Shown: in pieces, positions 36,816 to 46,494 of the stretch
Layout: every line of letters begins with the position of its first letter
Position numbering within the stretch: position 1 is the first letter of the stretch
NCBI RefSeq assembly: GCF_002954705.1
Contig: NZ_MSCO01000001.1
Location: 2,090,840 to 2,154,839, forward strand
DNA length: 64,000 nt
Direction: 5' to 3'
DNA from: Aliivibrio sifiae
GTDB taxonomy: Bacteria > Pseudomonadota > Gammaproteobacteria > Enterobacterales > Vibrionaceae
Notes under the pieces: model-generated
The model's input: only the letters and a program-made list of their open reading frames with translations
Databases searched by the model: none
What the model was told of the DNA's origin: nothing
Made by a program: the position numbers and the translations under genes

Positions 36816-39305
36816 TTAAGCAACTTTAGTGATTTTTACTGGGCACTTTTTGTAATCCGTCTGTTTAGACAGTGGATCAGTTGCGTCCAGAATCAACTTG
36901 TTAATTAAGATGCGAGCATCAAAGAATGGTACAAATACCAATCCTTCAGGCGGACGGTTACGGCCACGAGTTTCAACACGTACTCTAACTTCACCACGTT
37001 TATTAGAAATTAATACTTCATCACCACGACGTAGATTACGTTTCTTCGCATCTGCAGGGTGGATATAACAAAGGGCATCTGGTACCGCTTTATAAAGCTC
37101 AGGAACACGACGGGTCATGGTTCCTGTGTGCCAATGCTCAAGAACACGACCAGTACATAACCACATATCAAACTCATCACCAGGTACTTCTGGTGGCGCT
37201 TCATAAGGTGCAGAGATAATTAAAGCTTTACCATCAGGCTTACCATAGAAGTCCCAATCAGAGCCTTTTTTAGCGTATGGATCTGAACCTTCTTTAAAGC
37301 GCCATAATGTTTCTTTACCATCAACAACAGGCCAACGTAGGCCACGTACTTGGTGGTAAGTATCGTATGGTGCTAAATCATGTCCATGACCACGACCAAA
37401 GCTAGCATATTCCTCAAACAAGCCTTTTTGAACATAAAAACCTTGTGCTTTAGCATCATCATTTAGTTCTTGAGCTTCTGATAATGGGAAAGCATCTACA
37501 TGACCGTTTTTGTAAAGTACGTCATACATTGTTTTACCACGGAATTCTGGAGCTTTAGCTAATAGCTCTTCGCCCCACACTTCTTCTACTGTGAAGCGTT
37601 TTGAGAATTCCATGATTTGCCATAAATCAGATTTAGCTTCGCCTTTTGCTTGTACTTGTTGGTACCAAGCTTGAGTACGACGCTCAGCATTACCATATGC
37701 ACCTTCTTTTTCTACCCACATTGCTGTAGGAAGAATGAGATCCGATGCTTGAGCTGTTGCTGTTGGGTATGGGTCTGAACATACAATGAAGTTCTCAGGG
37801 TTACGGTAACCAGGTAAACGTTCTGTATTAATATTTGGACCGGCTTGCATGTTGTTATTACACATAACCCAATAAGCGTTAATCTTGCCGTCTTTAAGCA
37901 TGCGATCTTGAACAACTGCGTGTGCACCAGGTTTGCCGTTCAATGTACCTTCTGGTAATTTCCAGATTTTTTCTGAAATTGCACGGTGCTTAGGATTAGC
38001 AACAACCATGTCAGCAGGTAGACGATGTGAGAATGTACCTACTTCACGAGCAGTACCACATGCTGAAGGCTGACCAGTCAATGAGAATGGACTGTTACCA
38101 GGTGTTGAAATCTTACCCGTTAACAAGTGAATGTTATAGACAAGGCTGTTCATCCAAACACCACGAGTGTGCTGGTTCATACCCATTGTCCATAAAGACA
38201 TTACTTTCGTTTTTGGATCCGCGTATTGCTTAGCTAATGTGATCAGGTCTTCTTCTGATACACCTGACATTTCAGATGCTTTTTCTGCTGTGTATGGTGC
38301 AACTGATGCTTTATATTCCTCAAAACTGATTGAACTCATCACTCCAGAGTTAGGATTTTCCGCTTTCATTTGTAGCGGGTCAGTATCACGAAGACCATAA
38401 CCGATATCTGTCGTTGCTTGCTTGAAGTTCGTGTGTTTATTTACGAAATCCCAGTTTACTGCATCGTTTTGAATGATGTAGTTAGCGATGAAGTTAGCAA
38501 TAGCAAGATCAGATTGAGGTTCAAAAATGTACCCTTTATCAGCTAACTCAAATGAGCGGTGGTAATAAGTAGATAACACATTAACTTTAACGTGTGGATT
38601 ACTTAAACGACGATCAGAAATACGAGTCCATAGTACCGGATGCATTTCCGCCATGTTTGAGCCCCACAGAACAAAAGAGTCTGCGTGTTCAAAGTCATCG
38701 TAACAACCCATTGGTTCATCAATACCAAACGTACGCATAAACGCACCTACTGCAGAAGCCATGCAGTGGCGAGCATTTGGATCGATGTTATTTGAGCGGA
38801 AACCCGCTTTCATCAATTTAACGGCGGCGTAGCCTTCCATTACTGTCCACTGACCTGAACCAAACATACCAACACCTGTTGGACCGTGTTTTTTCAGAGC
38901 GGCTTTCCATTTCTCAGCCATGGTGTCAAAAGCTACGTCCCAAGAAACAGGAGTAAAGTCACCTTCTTTATCATATTGGCCATCAGTCATACGCAGCATT
39001 GGCGTTTGAAGGCGATCTTTTCCGTACATAATTTTAGAAAGGAAGTAACCTTTAATACAGTTAAGACCTTTGTTTACCGGCGCTTCAGGATCACCTTGAG
39101 TCGCAACAACGCGACCATCTTGGGTGCCTACAAGTACAGAACAACCAGTACCACAAAAACGACAAGGCGCTTTATCCCATTTAATTTTTGTTTGGTCAGA
39201 ACTAACGATTAAATTAGTTGCTGATGCAGGTAAAGTAACCCCCGCAACAGCTGCAGCCGAAGCTGCTGCGTTTGCTTTAACAAACGCACGTCTTGTCATT
39301 TTCAT
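36816..39305 (-). CDS. napA: Periplasmic nitrate reductase catalytic subunit NapA
   Basis: NapA reduces nitrate to nitrite with a molybdenum bis-MGD cofactor and a 4Fe-4S cluster. The 829-residue precursor has a twin-arginine signal ([20 protein letters not shown]), because it is exported folded. The 4Fe-4S Cys are at about 48, 51, 55 and 83 ([23 protein letters not shown]). The Mo-ligand Cys is at about 181 ([13 protein letters not shown]). The start overlaps the napD stop by 4 bases, so they are translationally coupled. This fits NapD acting as the NapA signal-peptide chaperone. Confidence 0.98.
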   Translation of the reverse strand: MKMTRRAFVKANAAASAAAVAGVTLPASATNLIVSSDQTKIKWDKAPCRFCGTGCSVLVGTQDGRVVATQGDPEAPVNKGLNCIKGYFLSKIMYGKDRLQTPMLRMTDGQYDKEGDFTPVSWDVAFDTMAEKWKAALKKHGPTGVGMFGSGQWTVMEGYAAVKLMKAGFRSNNIDPNARHCMASAVGAFMRTFGIDEPMGCYDDFEHADSFVLWGSNMAEMHPVLWTRISDRRLSNPHVKVNVLSTYYHRSFELADKGYIFEPQSDLAIANFIANYIIQNDAVNWDFVNKHTNFKQATTDIGYGLRDTDPLQMKAENPNSGVMSSISFEEYKASVAPYTAEKASEMSGVSEEDLITLAKQYADPKTKVMSLWTMGMNQHTRGVWMNSLVYNIHLLTGKISTPGNSPFSLTGQPSACGTAREVGTFSHRLPADMVVANPKHRAISEKIWKLPEGTLNGKPGAHAVVQDRMLKDGKINAYWVMCNNNMQAGPNINTERLPGYRNPENFIVCSDPYPTATAQASDLILPTAMWVEKEGAYGNAERRTQAWYQQVQAKGEAKSDLWQIMEFSKRFTVEEVWGEELLAKAPEFRGKTMYDVLYKNGHVDAFPLSEAQELNDDAKAQGFYVQKGLFEEYASFGRGHGHDLAPYDTYHQVRGLRWPVVDGKETLWRFKEGSDPYAKKGSDWDFYGKPDGKALIISAPYEAPPEVPGDEFDMWLCTGRVLEHWHTGTMTRRVPELYKAVPDALCYIHPADAKKRNLRRGDEVLISNKRGEVRVRVETRGRNRPPEGLVFVPFFDARILINKLILDATDPLSKQTDYKKCPVKITKVA

Positions 39306-39586
39306 GATTCATCCTCACATTGCGAATCAAAGTGCTCGATTTGGTGGAAAACTAAAGCGACATTTAGAATTCCTTCGAAGTCATTTATTTTATCGATTGA
39401 ATCGGTGATATATCCTTGGTTCTCAGTTTCAAGAACAACAATTAACTTGCCCTCTTCACTTTCGCCATAGATTTCCGTATTCGGTAGTGCCAGTATTTTT
39501 TCTTTTGTCTGCTTTAAAAATTCAGGTTTAACATGAACCACTAAACTTGAAATATGAACTTCATTCTCAGGCAAATTCTCTAGCAT
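39302..39586 (-). CDS. napD: NapA signal-peptide chaperone NapD
   Basis: NapD binds the NapA twin-arginine signal and holds back export until the cofactor is in place. I place the start at the ATG at 39586 ([21 protein letters not shown]), giving 94 residues. The longer frame upstream overlaps napF and has no family match. The start overlaps the napF stop (TAATG) and the end overlaps the napA start, so napF-D-A are coupled. The segment [10 protein letters not shown] and the later GKLIVVLE are typical. Confidence 0.92.
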   Translation of the reverse strand: MLENLPENEVHISSLVVHVKPEFLKQTKEKILALPNTEIYGESEEGKLIVVLETENQGYITDSIDKINDFEGILNVALVFHQIEHFDSQCEDES

Positions 39587-40104
39587 TATTTTTGCTCTTC
39601 CAGTGTCATGCTGATAGCAGAGGTAGGGCAAGCGGCTACGCAGCCTCCACATCCATTACAAACATCTAAGTTAATTTGAGGCTGAGCAACGTTCCCCAGC
39701 ACTAATTGAAAGCGAATGGCCTGTGTTTCACACATATCGCTACAACTACGACATTCAACCGATTGTTTTGCTAAGCAGCCTTCATTTATAGATATTTTAT
39801 GAGAAAAAGCTGACACAATGGTTAAATCAAATAGATTATCAGGGCAAATATTGGCGCATTCTTCACAGAACGTGCACTCTCCCTTTGAAAAGTCGACAAT
39901 AGGAAAACCACCATCGCCTTTAACAATTATTTCTTCTTCGCACGCCTTAATACACTTTTCACATTGAGTACATTGAGATACGAATTTGGCTTCGTTATCA
40001 ACCCAAGGTAGTCGTTGTTGTATTAAAGGATGTATTTTTTCTTTATTAGAGAAACGACGAAAAAGACCACGTTTAGAATGGTCAATCGCATTATCTTGAC
40101 TCAT
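39586..40104 (-). CDS. napF: Ferredoxin-type protein NapF
   Basis: NapF is a cytoplasmic iron-sulfur protein linked to maturation of NapA. The 172-residue product has several Cys clusters. They are CTQCEKCIKACEE, CTFCEECANIC, CRSCSDMC and CNGCGGCVAAC, enough for four 4Fe-4S centres. The arginine-rich N-terminus (SKRGLFRRFSNKEK) is typical. It is the first gene of napFDABC, downstream of an FNR-like site and divergent from narQ. Confidence 0.95.
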   Translation of the reverse strand: MSQDNAIDHSKRGLFRRFSNKEKIHPLIQQRLPWVDNEAKFVSQCTQCEKCIKACEEEIIVKGDGGFPIVDFSKGECTFCEECANICPDNLFDLTIVSAFSHKISINEGCLAKQSVECRSCSDMCETQAIRFQLVLGNVAQPQINLDVCNGCGGCVAACPTSAISMTLEEQK

Positions 40105-40175
40105 CTATTCATAACTCCAATTGTCTATTCACATTTTTATACGATGAATTTTAAATTTTGTTATATTTATTGATA

Positions 40176-40219
40176 TACCCCATAATGGCTAAACAAGGGG
40201 TACATTTGTTTTAGATCAA
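40176..40219. promoter_or_regulatory. nap/narQ control region: NarP-like repeats and FNR-like box
   Basis: The 188-base gap between napF and narQ has two inverted NarL/NarP-type heptamers. TACCCCA (40176-40182) and AGGGGTA (40196-40202) are 13 bases apart, not the 2-base spacing of the 7-2-7 site. Next is TTGTT-TTAG-ATCAA (40206-40219), one base off the FNR consensus TTGAT-N4-ATCAA. Control of nap by oxygen (FNR) and nitrate (NarQP) is known in relatives. Confidence 0.55.
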
Positions 40220-40292
40220 TTTTTAAAACAAATAAAAACAACAAAATAGAGATCATTTGCCTTTAACTAATCATAGGCCACAATTAACAAAG

Positions 40293-41984
40293 ATGAAACA
40301 TACCAAAACCTCAATTCTAACAAAAACAATTGCTCAAGTGATGTTGTGGATAGTTCTCATTTCCATAATTACAACTAGCTTGGCTTTAATTACCCTATCT
40401 TCTAGTTTAAAGGATGCTGAAGCAGTCAATATTGCAGGTTCATTACGTATGCAAAGTTATCGATTAGCTTATGATATTGAAAGTGATTCGCCAGAAATAA
40501 TAAATCACTTAAATAAATTTTCTGACTCTATTGAATCTCCTTCCTTTCAAACATTAGAGCAATGGTTTGTTCCTGATGATATTGAACTTTCTTATCAGGA
40601 TATTCGTCTGCAATGGCATGCTTTAAAGCCAGCATTACTTAGTGATAATAAGCAAATTTATCTAAATAAAGTCTCTTTATTTGTAGATGAAATAGATCAC
40701 TTTGTTTTCCGATTACAAGAGTTCTCAGAAAGAAAGTTACAACTTTTATCGTTTATCGGGGCTCTTGGATTATCGTTAATTGTGTTTTTAAGTATCTTTA
40801 TTATCTTTTTTACTCAAAGACAAATCGTGACGCCATTGCACCGACTTGTACAAGCAAGTAAAGCTATGACAAACGGAAATTATTCTGTTCAAGTTGATTT
40901 AAGAAGCGACAATGAATTAGGCCAATTAAGTGATTCATTTAATCATATGGCAAAGCAAATCCATCTAAATTACAAAGAATTAGAAAATAGAGTAGAAGAT
41001 AAAACTAAAAAATTAAGTCAAGCGAATCGTTCACTTACAACGCTTTATCACTGTTCGCAACAACTATCCGCATCTCAACTAGATGAGCAAACGTTTAAAA
41101 ATATTCTTGATACCTTTGTACACATCGAAGGCATAACAAGTGCTCGTTTAATTGTTGAAGAAGAATCTGGTGGTGATTGGGAAATTACCAGTGGCGAAGC
41201 GAATGATTCCCCTTGGAGTTTGCAAGAACTTAGCATTGACGGAGAACAACTTGGTTACTTAATGTGGCAATTCTCTCTTCCTTGCCCTGATCAAAAACTG
41301 ATCATTAATATTTCAAATATTCTTGCTCGTGGTGTTTTTTATAACCAAGCTCAAAAACAAACTCACCAACTTATATTGTTAGAAGAGCGCTCGGCCATTG
41401 CTCGTGAACTGCACGATTCTTTAGCTCAGTCTTTATCTTATTTAAAAATTCAAACTACATTACTAAAACGCCAACTTGCGAAGTGTGACTGCAAAAATAC
41501 AGGTAATACATTAATAGAGTTAGATGAAGGACTTAAAAGTGCCTATACTCAATTGAGAGAGTTACTTAATACTTTTAGGCTAACCATCAATAAAGCTCAC
41601 TTTGGAGAGGCCTTACAAGAAATTACAACGACACTGGCTGCGCAAACTAGTATAAATATTAGAGTAAATAATGAACTGCCTTCATTGCCAATAAATGCCC
41701 AACAGCATGTCCATTTATTGCAATTAATACGTGAAGCGACATTAAATGCCATCAAACACTCAAAAGCTGATAATATTATCATTACGTGTTTTCAAGAAAG
41801 TGAGCAAGGCTGCATTAACATTGAAGACGATGGAGTAGGATTTGATCCTACAGAAGAAAAGATTAATCATTATGGATTAAGAATAATGCAAGAACGCGCA
41901 AACTGTGTTCATGGCACTTTATCGATATCCTCTGAATTTGAACACGGTTGTACAGTGAACGTTATGTTTCCACTAAACCAATAA
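40293..41984 (+). CDS. narQ: Nitrate/nitrite sensor histidine kinase NarQ
   Basis: NarQ senses periplasmic nitrate/nitrite and phosphorylates NarP. I prefer the ATG at 40293 (MKHTKTSILTKTIAQVMLWIVLISI) over a TTG at 40257, giving 563 residues. It has two transmembrane helices around the sensor region. The nitrate-binding P-box is AGSLRMQSYRLAYD at about residue 50. A HAMP linker, a coiled region and the kinase His in ERSAIARELHDSLAQSLSYL follow. The ATP site contains EDDGVGFDP and YGLRIMQERA. It is 23 bases upstream of narP and divergent from nap. Confidence 0.94.
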   Translation: MKHTKTSILTKTIAQVMLWIVLISIITTSLALITLSSSLKDAEAVNIAGSLRMQSYRLAYDIESDSPEIINHLNKFSDSIESPSFQTLEQWFVPDDIELSYQDIRLQWHALKPALLSDNKQIYLNKVSLFVDEIDHFVFRLQEFSERKLQLLSFIGALGLSLIVFLSIFIIFFTQRQIVTPLHRLVQASKAMTNGNYSVQVDLRSDNELGQLSDSFNHMAKQIHLNYKELENRVEDKTKKLSQANRSLTTLYHCSQQLSASQLDEQTFKNILDTFVHIEGITSARLIVEEESGGDWEITSGEANDSPWSLQELSIDGEQLGYLMWQFSLPCPDQKLIINISNILARGVFYNQAQKQTHQLILLEERSAIARELHDSLAQSLSYLKIQTTLLKRQLAKCDCKNTGNTLIELDEGLKSAYTQLRELLNTFRLTINKAHFGEALQEITTTLAAQTSINIRVNNELPSLPINAQQHVHLLQLIREATLNAIKHSKADNIIITCFQESEQGCINIEDDGVGFDPTEEKINHYGLRIMQERANCVHGTLSISSEFEHGCTVNVMFPLNQ

Positions 41985-42007
41985 AAATAAAATAGAAGGT
42001 AAAAATT

Positions 42008-42619
42008 ATGTGGAATGTTGTTATCGTTGATGATCACCCGTTAATGCGTCGTGGTATTGGCCAACTTCTCTCTTTTGATGACGAATTTGCACTAACAGGC
42101 GAAGCAAGTAACGGTACAGATGCGGTAGCTCTTATCTCTCAAGATGAGCCTGACTTAGTCTTACTTGATCTTAATATGAAAGGCATGTCGGGGCTTGATA
42201 CATTACACGCACTACGAAGTGAAGGGGTAACATGCCCTATCGTAATTTTAACCGTTTCAGATAACAAACAAGACATCAAAACACTGGTTAAAGCCGGTGC
42301 TGATGGTTACTTATTAAAAGACAGCGAACCTGATGAGCTAATTGCCTTATTAAAAGAAGCAATGCGAGGCGGAAAAGCCTATTCTGAACAAGTTAAAATG
42401 TGTTTAGAGCAAGATCATAATGGTGACGATAAGTTATCAAGTCTAACAGCAAGAGAGCTAGAGATTTTACAGAACGTTGCTAAAGGTATGCGAAACAAAC
42501 AAGTCGCTGATAAGTTATTTATCTCTGAAGCTACCGTTAAAGTACACATGAAAAGTTTATTGAAAAAACTAAATGTAAAGTCACGAGTTGCAGCAACGTT
42601 ACTTTACTTGGATTCTTAA
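42008..42619 (+). CDS. narP: Nitrate/nitrite response regulator NarP
   Basis: NarP is the DNA-binding partner of NarQ and controls nap and other anaerobic genes. The 203-residue product has a receiver domain (VVIVDDHPLMRRGIGQLL) with phospho-Asp at about 54 (LVLLDLNMKGMSG). A C-terminal LuxR-type helix-turn-helix (LTARELEILQNVAKGMRNKQ and KLFISEATVKVHMKSLL) follows. The pair sits next to the nap operon, as in other Vibrio, and lacks narX/narL. Confidence 0.94.
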   Translation: MWNVVIVDDHPLMRRGIGQLLSFDDEFALTGEASNGTDAVALISQDEPDLVLLDLNMKGMSGLDTLHALRSEGVTCPIVILTVSDNKQDIKTLVKAGADGYLLKDSEPDELIALLKEAMRGGKAYSEQVKMCLEQDHNGDDKLSSLTARELEILQNVAKGMRNKQVADKLFISEATVKVHMKSLLKKLNVKSRVAATLLYLDS

Positions 42620-42620
42620 T

Positions 42621-42950
42621 ATGAAAAAATTGCTCACCGCAACCCTAAGCTTATTTTTATTAAGTGGCTGTATATCGACAACCCAGCCTCTAGATAACAA
42701 TTCAAGTTCAGTCGCTCTTCATTATAATGACAATGGAAATAAACAGTGCTCTGAATTAGGAACAGTGACAGGTAGCGAGGGGCATTGGTATACCTTCTTT
42801 TTTATATCCAACAAAGAGTTAATGATCTCGGCGGTTAACGATATAAAAAACGAAGCTTATTCTTTGGGTGCAAATACCGTCATACTTCAAGATCCTATGC
42901 CATTTAATACATCAATCACCCTACTTGGTACAGCCTATTCTTGTCCTTAG
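42621..42950 (+). CDS. DUF4156-type lipoprotein
   Basis: From the ATG at 42621 (MKKLLTATLSLFLLSGCIST, lipobox LSGC) the product is 109 residues. The longer frame overlaps narP. The segment KQCSELGTVTGSEGHWYTFFFISNKELMISAVNDIKNEAYSLGANTVIL is the DUF4156 pattern, with two Cys that may pair. The function is unknown. It begins 1 base after the narP stop, so it is probably cotranscribed with narQP. Confidence 0.8.
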   Translation: MKKLLTATLSLFLLSGCISTTQPLDNNSSSVALHYNDNGNKQCSELGTVTGSEGHWYTFFFISNKELMISAVNDIKNEAYSLGANTVILQDPMPFNTSITLLGTAYSCP

Positions 42951-42979
42951 GCATACTTGATATTCCAACCAATAAAAAC

Positions 42980-43010
42980 AAAAATGCCAACATATTTGTT
43001 GGCATTTTTA
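42980..43010. terminator. Bidirectional terminator after the DUF4156 gene
   Basis: A 12-bp stem (AAAAATGCCAAC with GTTGGCATTTTT) has a 6-base loop. It serves the narQP side and the converging winged-helix gene. Confidence 0.9.
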
Positions 43011-43035
43011 TTTAAATTTCATCATCATTAGATTA

Positions 43036-43317
43036 TTAATGATACAACGTTGATGCGATTTCATCTTCTCGTGAACACACCCACTCAGGATCATAAGGCC
43101 CCCAATCTGACAAGCGGTAATACCCGTCATTATGGCGACGTCCATCTTGAATGAACATCAATTCAATACCAATGCCAGGTAAGGCTTTCAATACATCTTG
43201 AATCGTACGACGAGGCCAACCTGTTAATTCGACAAGCTTCGGTACATTTGGTCTTTCTAAATTATGCACCAACAACGCTAAATATAAGCGTCTGGCAAAC
43301 ACTGGATTCAACTCCAT
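43036..43317 (-). CDS. Small winged-helix DNA-binding protein
   Basis: I place the start at the ATG at 43317 (MELNPVFARRLYLALLVHNL), which follows AGGAGG closely, giving 93 residues. The N-terminal 60 residues look like a winged helix-turn-helix, with NVPKLVELTGWPRRTIQDVLKAL as the recognition part. The acidic and aromatic C-terminus (DGYYRLSDWGPYDPEWV) is of unknown use. It probably acts as a small transcription regulator. An FNR-like box lies about 55 bases upstream. Confidence 0.75.
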   Translation of the reverse strand: MELNPVFARRLYLALLVHNLERPNVPKLVELTGWPRRTIQDVLKALPGIGIELMFIQDGRRHNDGYYRLSDWGPYDPEWVCSREDEIASTLYH

Positions 43318-43370
43318 TGATACCTCCTGATTTAATAATAACAATTATTAATCATTCAATATTTATGATG

Positions 43371-43384
43371 TTGAGATTGATCAA
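43371..43384. promoter_or_regulatory. FNR-like box upstream of the winged-helix gene
   Basis: TTGAG-ATTG-ATCAA differs from the FNR consensus TTGAT-N4-ATCAA at one position. It lies 54 bases upstream of the start, a plausible promoter position. The call is tentative because this DNA is AT-rich. Confidence 0.4.
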
Positions 43385-43482
43385 CTAATTACGAAAATAA
43401 TCGCACAATTCCACTAAAAAACACATAAAAATGCATTTATTGTAATTAATTTTCATAACTATCACTAATAACCTAGGTCAAA

Positions 43483-43770
43483 TTATCCAATATTAACGGT
43501 TCCTCCTCCCTTTACAGTTCCACCACATCCAACTTTGTCCCCATTACGAGCAGCAGGCTGACCGTCAATAAAAACAGTACTTGAACCACCAGAAATAAAT
43601 CTAGGATGAGGAGGATGCTTTGGCTTCACATGAGGAGCTAAAGGATCGCCTTTTCTTGCAGCTGGAACACCATCGACTTTAACTGTCGCTGAACCTGCCA
43701 ATATTGGACTGGGATGAAAACCATCATGTGCACTGCCTATATCTCCAACCTTTACTGCATTCCCCATCAT
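43483..43770 (-). CDS. PAAR-repeat spike-tip protein
   Basis: PAAR proteins form the sharp tip on VgrG spikes of type VI secretion systems. From the ATG at 43770 (MMGNAVKVGDIGSAHDGFHPSPIL) the product is 95 residues. It has two copies of the PAAR-type pattern (GSATVKVDGVPAARKGDPL and GSSTVFIDGQPAARNGDKV) and a glycine-rich end (GCGGTVKGGGTVNIG). There is no C-terminal toxin domain. No VgrG, Hcp, sheath or immunity gene is nearby, so it is an orphan. Confidence 0.88.
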   Translation of the reverse strand: MMGNAVKVGDIGSAHDGFHPSPILAGSATVKVDGVPAARKGDPLAPHVKPKHPPHPRFISGGSSTVFIDGQPAARNGDKVGCGGTVKGGGTVNIG

Positions 43771-43956
43771 GTATGCCCTTATTAATGTCGATAACAAAGT
43801 GTATATTTTCTATACAAACAAAAATAATGTACTTAAGAAAAAGACGAGTCACTTCAAATAATAATCAATAGAATGATAAATTATGCTCAAGACTGGCGTA
43901 TTGGTTCAATTCTCGTTATAAAGGAGTTAATAATTAATAACATAATGAAGAAAGCC

Positions 43957-44304
43957 ATGACTACAATTTACGGAATAAAAAACTGCGATACGATAAAGAA
44001 GTGTAAAAAATGGTTAGACGCAAATGAAATCAACTTTACTTATCATGACTACCGCACTGATGGTATTGATAAAGAGATGGTGACAACTTTTGTTAAACAG
44101 CTTGGCTGGGAAAATGTTGTCAATAAAAGAGGCACAACTTACCGCCAATTAACGGATGAGCAGAAAAATACTCTAAATGAAGAAAGTGCGATTGAATTAT
44201 TACTAGAAATGCCAGCCATGATTAAACGCCCTGTATTAGTTCATAACAATGAATACCACTTAGGGTTTAAACCTGCTCAATATGAAACTCTATTTACCGT
44301 TTAA
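43957..44304 (+). CDS. yffB: ArsC/Spx-family protein YffB
   Basis: The start at 43957 (MTTIYGIKNCDTIKKCKKWLDANEI) gives 115 residues. An ATG 12 bases upstream is also possible. The family is thioredoxin-fold, with the active Cys at about 10 in GIKNCDTIKK and a second Cys at about 16. The later RGTTYRQLTDEQ and MIKRPVLVHNNEYHLGF are typical of YffB. It lies 48 bases upstream of dapE, the same order as yffB-dapE in E. coli. Confidence 0.9.
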   Translation: MTTIYGIKNCDTIKKCKKWLDANEINFTYHDYRTDGIDKEMVTTFVKQLGWENVVNKRGTTYRQLTDEQKNTLNEESAIELLLEMPAMIKRPVLVHNNEYHLGFKPAQYETLFTV

Positions 44305-44352
44305 AACTCGTAATTTTGATGACTAATTAAAGATAAAGTAAAGGAATACACC

Positions 44353-45486
44353 ATGACAGACACCCCAACGTTAGCTCTTGCAAAAGATTTATTAAGCCGC
44401 CAATCTGTTACCCCTGAGGACGCCGGTTGCCAAGAGCTTATGATAAAACGGCTAGAAGCGCTTGGTTTTACAATAGAAGTGATGGTATTTGAAGATACGA
44501 CTAATTTTTGGGCTCGCCGTGGTACTGAAGCGCCTTTATTTACCTTTGCTGGTCATACCGATGTAGTACCAACTGGCTCATTAGATCATTGGAATACCAA
44601 CCCATTTGAACCAACAATCATTGATGGCATGTTATACGCTCGTGGTGCTGCTGATATGAAGGGTTCTTTGGCTTGCATGGTTGTGGCCGTTGAACGCTTT
44701 GTTACAGAGCATCCTAACCATAAAGGCTCTATTTCTTTCTTAATTACCTCTGATGAAGAAGGTCCATTTATTAATGGAACAACACGCGTCGTTGATACCC
44801 TAAAAGATCGAAATGAAATCATCGATATGTGTATTGTCGGTGAGCCATCTAGTACTGAGTATGTGGGTGATGTTGTAAAGAATGGTCGTCGTGGCTCTCT
44901 GACTGGAAATTTAACAGTGAAAGGGATTCAAGGCCACGTTGCTTATCCACATATTGCACGTAATCCTATTCATCAAGCGATGCCAGCATTAACAGAACTA
45001 GCAACAACAGAGTGGGACACCGGTAATAATTACTTCCCACCAACAAGTTTTCAAATTCCTAATATTAATGGAGGTACTGGCGCTTCTAATGTAATACCTG
45101 GTGATGTAGAAATCATGTTCAACTTTCGCTTTAGTACTGAATCTACGGTTGAAGACCTACAACAGCATGTCATTGATACTTTAAATAAGTACGATTTAGA
45201 ATACGATTTAGATTGGATCATCAATGGCCTTCCATTCTTAACCGATACAGGTGATCTTTTAACAGCTGTTGTTGATGCAGTAGATACAGTCAACCAGCAA
45301 AAACCTCAACTATTGACCACTGGTGGTACTTCTGATGGGCGTTTTATTGCTCAAATGGGGTCTCAAGTCATCGAACTTGGTCCTGTTAATGCGACAATTC
45401 ACAAAGTGAACGAATGCGTTAAAGTCGATGATCTAGAAAAGCTAACTGATATGTATCAACAAGTGCTTAATAATCTATTTTCTTGA
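44353..45486 (+). CDS. dapE: Succinyl-diaminopimelate desuccinylase DapE
   Basis: DapE hydrolyses N-succinyl-diaminopimelate in the lysine and peptidoglycan pathway. The 377-residue product is an M20 zinc hydrolase. Metal and catalytic residues lie in [11 protein letters not shown] (His about 68), [11 protein letters not shown] (the shared Asp), [11 protein letters not shown] (Glu pair) and a C-terminal His in [11 protein letters not shown]. The length is normal. It lies after yffB and before the M15 peptidase gene. Confidence 0.97.
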   Translation: MTDTPTLALAKDLLSRQSVTPEDAGCQELMIKRLEALGFTIEVMVFEDTTNFWARRGTEAPLFTFAGHTDVVPTGSLDHWNTNPFEPTIIDGMLYARGAADMKGSLACMVVAVERFVTEHPNHKGSISFLITSDEEGPFINGTTRVVDTLKDRNEIIDMCIVGEPSSTEYVGDVVKNGRRGSLTGNLTVKGIQGHVAYPHIARNPIHQAMPALTELATTEWDTGNNYFPPTSFQIPNINGGTGASNVIPGDVEIMFNFRFSTESTVEDLQQHVIDTLNKYDLEYDLDWIINGLPFLTDTGDLLTAVVDAVDTVNQQKPQLLTTGGTSDGRFIAQMGSQVIELGPVNATIHKVNECVKVDDLEKLTDMYQQVLNNLFS

Positions 45487-45544
45487 TGATTTTTGAGTAT
45501 ATGATGGGAGGGTTTCGATCCTCTCTTCTTTAATGTGGTAAATT

Positions 45545-46213
45545 ATGGAAAAAGCACAACTTACAGGTCTTTCAACCCAACACCTCTCTTTTGTAACAGC
45601 TAATCGTCAACTTCATCGCCATTGCGTTACTTCTTTTTACGCATTAACACAGGCCGCACTCAACGCAGGTTTTACACTTACCATTGCAAGCAGTTTCCGT
45701 GATTTTGAACGTCAATTAATGATTTGGAATAATAAGTTCAATGGGATCCGTCCTATTTTAGGTGAAGATGGGCAGCCACTGAATACTGACAATATGAGTG
45801 AGCTAGATAAAATCCATGCAATTATGCGTTGGTCAGCCCTTCCTGGTGGAAGTCGTCATCATTGGGGTACAGATCTTGATATTTATGCATCAAATACTCT
45901 CCCTGAAAACACAGCGCTTCTGCTAGAACCTTGGGAATATAATACAGGGCACCAAGCCTCGTTTAGTATATGGCTACAAGAAAATGCACATAAGCATGGT
46001 TTCTTTTTTCCTTATAAAGTAGACAGACAAGGCGTCGCTATTGAACCTTGGCATGTGAGCCATAAAGAGCAAAGCTCACTATTTATGACCGAATTAACTC
46101 CCGAAGTACTTTTAAACGCATGGGAAAATGTCGAATTAGCAGGAAAAGATACTATTATTAAACACATTGATACGTTATTTGTTCGCTACATTACTAATAT
46201 TAATAAGGAATAA
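45545..46213 (+). CDS. M15 family D-Ala-D-Ala carboxypeptidase-like protein
   Basis: The 222-residue product has the M15B (VanY/LdcB-like) zinc site. It includes SSFRDFERQLMIWNNKF, the motif SRHHWGTDLDIY and the final EPWHVSH. It would trim D-alanine from peptidoglycan or cleave related peptides. I see no signal peptide, which is odd for a cell-wall enzyme and could mean a cytoplasmic recycling role. It follows dapE by 58 bases and precedes the DUF2897 gene by 2 bases. Confidence 0.88.
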   Translation: MEKAQLTGLSTQHLSFVTANRQLHRHCVTSFYALTQAALNAGFTLTIASSFRDFERQLMIWNNKFNGIRPILGEDGQPLNTDNMSELDKIHAIMRWSALPGGSRHHWGTDLDIYASNTLPENTALLLEPWEYNTGHQASFSIWLQENAHKHGFFFPYKVDRQGVAIEPWHVSHKEQSSLFMTELTPEVLLNAWENVELAGKDTIIKHIDTLFVRYITNINKE

Positions 46214-46215
46214 AT

Positions 46216-46443
46216 ATGGAATGGTTAATGAATCCTTGGGTTATTATTGTCATCGTTTTAAGTGTTGTTATTGGTAACCTTGCTGCCCTAAAAGCAACAG
46301 CAAATATGAAATTTAAATCAAAGGAAAAGCTTTACTCACAAAAAAATGAGCATGAATCATCAGAAGACGATAATTCAATAACATCCTCAAATGAAGAAAG
46401 CATCACTACAGAACAAAACAATGAAAAAAAAGACGTTCACTAA
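46216..46443 (+). CDS. DUF2897 small membrane protein
   Basis: The 75-residue product has an N-terminal transmembrane helix (NPWVIIVIVLSVVIGNLAAL) with the segment LKATANMKFKSK of DUF2897. A charged, Glu/Asn/Ser-rich tail (HESSEDDNSITSSNEES) that looks disordered follows. The function is unknown. It is coupled to the M15 peptidase gene by a 2-base gap, and its last codons are part of the terminator stem. Confidence 0.8.
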   Translation: MEWLMNPWVIIVIVLSVVIGNLAALKATANMKFKSKEKLYSQKNEHESSEDDNSITSSNEESITTEQNNEKKDVH

Positions 46444-46456
46444 TGTGAACGTCTTT
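46429..46456. terminator. Bidirectional terminator overlapping the DUF2897 stop
   Basis: A 12-bp perfect stem (AAAGACGTTCAC with GTGAACGTCTTT) has a 4-base TAAT loop that holds the stop codon. Confidence 0.85.
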
Positions 46457-46494
46457 AACTATTTAAATAAACGCTGTTAATTTAATACTAAATT

